15,273 bases of DNA from JBBIIC01 sp037446725 (lineage in GTDB: Bacteria; Actinomycetota; Coriobacteriia; Anaerosomatales; SLCP01). The notes beneath the pieces are model-generated. The model worked only from the letters and a program-made list of their open reading frames with translations. It did no database searches and was not told where the DNA came from. The DNA is taken from contig JBBIIC010000036.1 of assembly GCA_037446725.1 (NCBI GenBank), positions 1 to 15,273 on the forward strand. The letters are read 5' to 3'. A program made the position numbers and the translations under genes. Shown piece after piece: positions 15,107-15,273 of this stretch (position 1 is its first letter; each line of letters opens with the position of its first letter).

Positions 15107-15136
15107 ACTCTAGCACCCCGTTTTCGGCACTGTCAA
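15107..15136 (-). promoter_or_regulatory. Promoter of the rpmG-tRNA-Trp-secE-nusG unit
   Basis: On the minus strand a perfect -35 TTGACA (15131-15136) stands 18 bp from a -10 TAGAGT (15107-15112, four of six bases). It lies just after the tuf terminator and would start RNA near 15100, about 46 nt before the rpmG ATG. No other good promoter is seen before rplA, so it may also serve secE-nusG and rplK-rplA. Confidence 0.72.
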
Positions 15137-15159
15137 ACCGCCGACGGCCACAGGGCCGA

Positions 15160-15193
15160 GGGCGAAACGGGGCCCGGCATGGGCCGGGCCCCG
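15160..15193 (-). terminator. Intrinsic terminator of the right-hand tuf gene
   Basis: On the transcript an 11-bp perfect stem (CGGGGCCCGGC with GCCGGGCCCCG, 15168-15193) has a CCAU loop and is followed by UUUCGCCC. It lies 24 nt after the tuf stop and before the rpmG promoter, so it ends the tuf transcript. The U-tract is short, but the stem is very stable. Confidence 0.78.
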
Positions 15194-15217
15194 ATCGTTA
15201 CCACGAGTAGCGGTGTG

Positions 15218-15273
15218 CTACTTCAGTATCTTGGTGACGCGGCCCGAGCCGACGGTGCGCCCGCCCTCGCGAA
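15218..15273 (-). CDS. tuf: Elongation factor Tu, 3' end (last 17 codons; runs off the right edge)
   Basis: The reverse complement encodes REGGRTVGSGRVTKILK and a TAG stop, the invariant C-terminus of EF-Tu domain III. It is the end of a second tuf copy, separate from the one that begins after fusA at the left edge. Its promoter and the rest of the gene lie outside the window. Placement just upstream of tRNA-Trp, secE and nusG matches the tufB position of other bacteria. Duplicate tuf genes usually stay almost identical by gene conversion; this cannot be checked because the two fragments do not overlap. Confidence 0.93.
   Translation of the reverse strand, partial: REGGRTVGSGRVTKILK

Overview
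This 15.3 kb window is the core transcription and translation locus of a high-GC bacterium. Every gene reads on the minus strand, so transcription runs from the right edge to the left edge. The likely host is an actinobacterium. The beta-prime subunit carries the charged coiled-coil insertion after its N-terminal zinc-ribbon region that marks Actinobacteriota, and its core sequence resembles mycobacterial beta-prime closely. NusG (177 aa) and SecE (75 aa) are compact and lack the long N-terminal extensions of mycobacterial and streptomycete NusG. That suggests a deep-branching class such as Coriobacteriia, but this placement is inference.

Layout in transcription order (right to left). First comes the 3' end of one tuf gene with an intrinsic terminator. 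A promoter (TTGACA, 18-bp spacer, TAGAGT) then drives rpmG (L33), tRNA-Trp(CCA), secE and nusG, followed by rplK (L11) and rplA (L1). A 339-nt gap follows. It holds a candidate promoter, an L10-type mRNA leader and an intrinsic terminator that together look like a transcription attenuator ahead of rplJ (L10) and rplL (L7/L12). A long hairpin and a candidate promoter separate rplL from rpoB. rpoB and rpoC are translationally coupled: the last Glu codons of rpoB form the Shine-Dalgarno of rpoC. A terminator hairpin with a UUCG loop follows rpoC. A near-consensus promoter (TTGACA, 17 bp, TAAAGT) then starts the str operon: rpsL (S12), rpsG (S7), fusA (EF-G) and the 5' end of a second tuf gene, which runs off the left edge.

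The genes supply RNA polymerase core subunits, the processivity and coupling factor NusG, the ribosomal stalk with its GTPase-centre proteins, two decoding/head proteins of the small subunit and the elongation GTPases. The intergenic spaces hold the control points that would set the ratio of stalk proteins to polymerase to str-operon products.

The most unusual feature is the C-terminus of RpoC. After the normal end of beta-prime (about residue 1260) there is an acidic linker of about 95 residues, then a helix-hairpin-helix domain of about 60 residues. This domain aligns without gaps to the C-terminal domain of RNA polymerase alpha and keeps the equivalents of the DNA-contact residues R265, G296, K298 and E302. 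Beta also has an acidic 61-residue tail. No mobile elements, CRISPR arrays or foreign genes are seen, and long plus-strand open frames are antisense shadows of the real genes.
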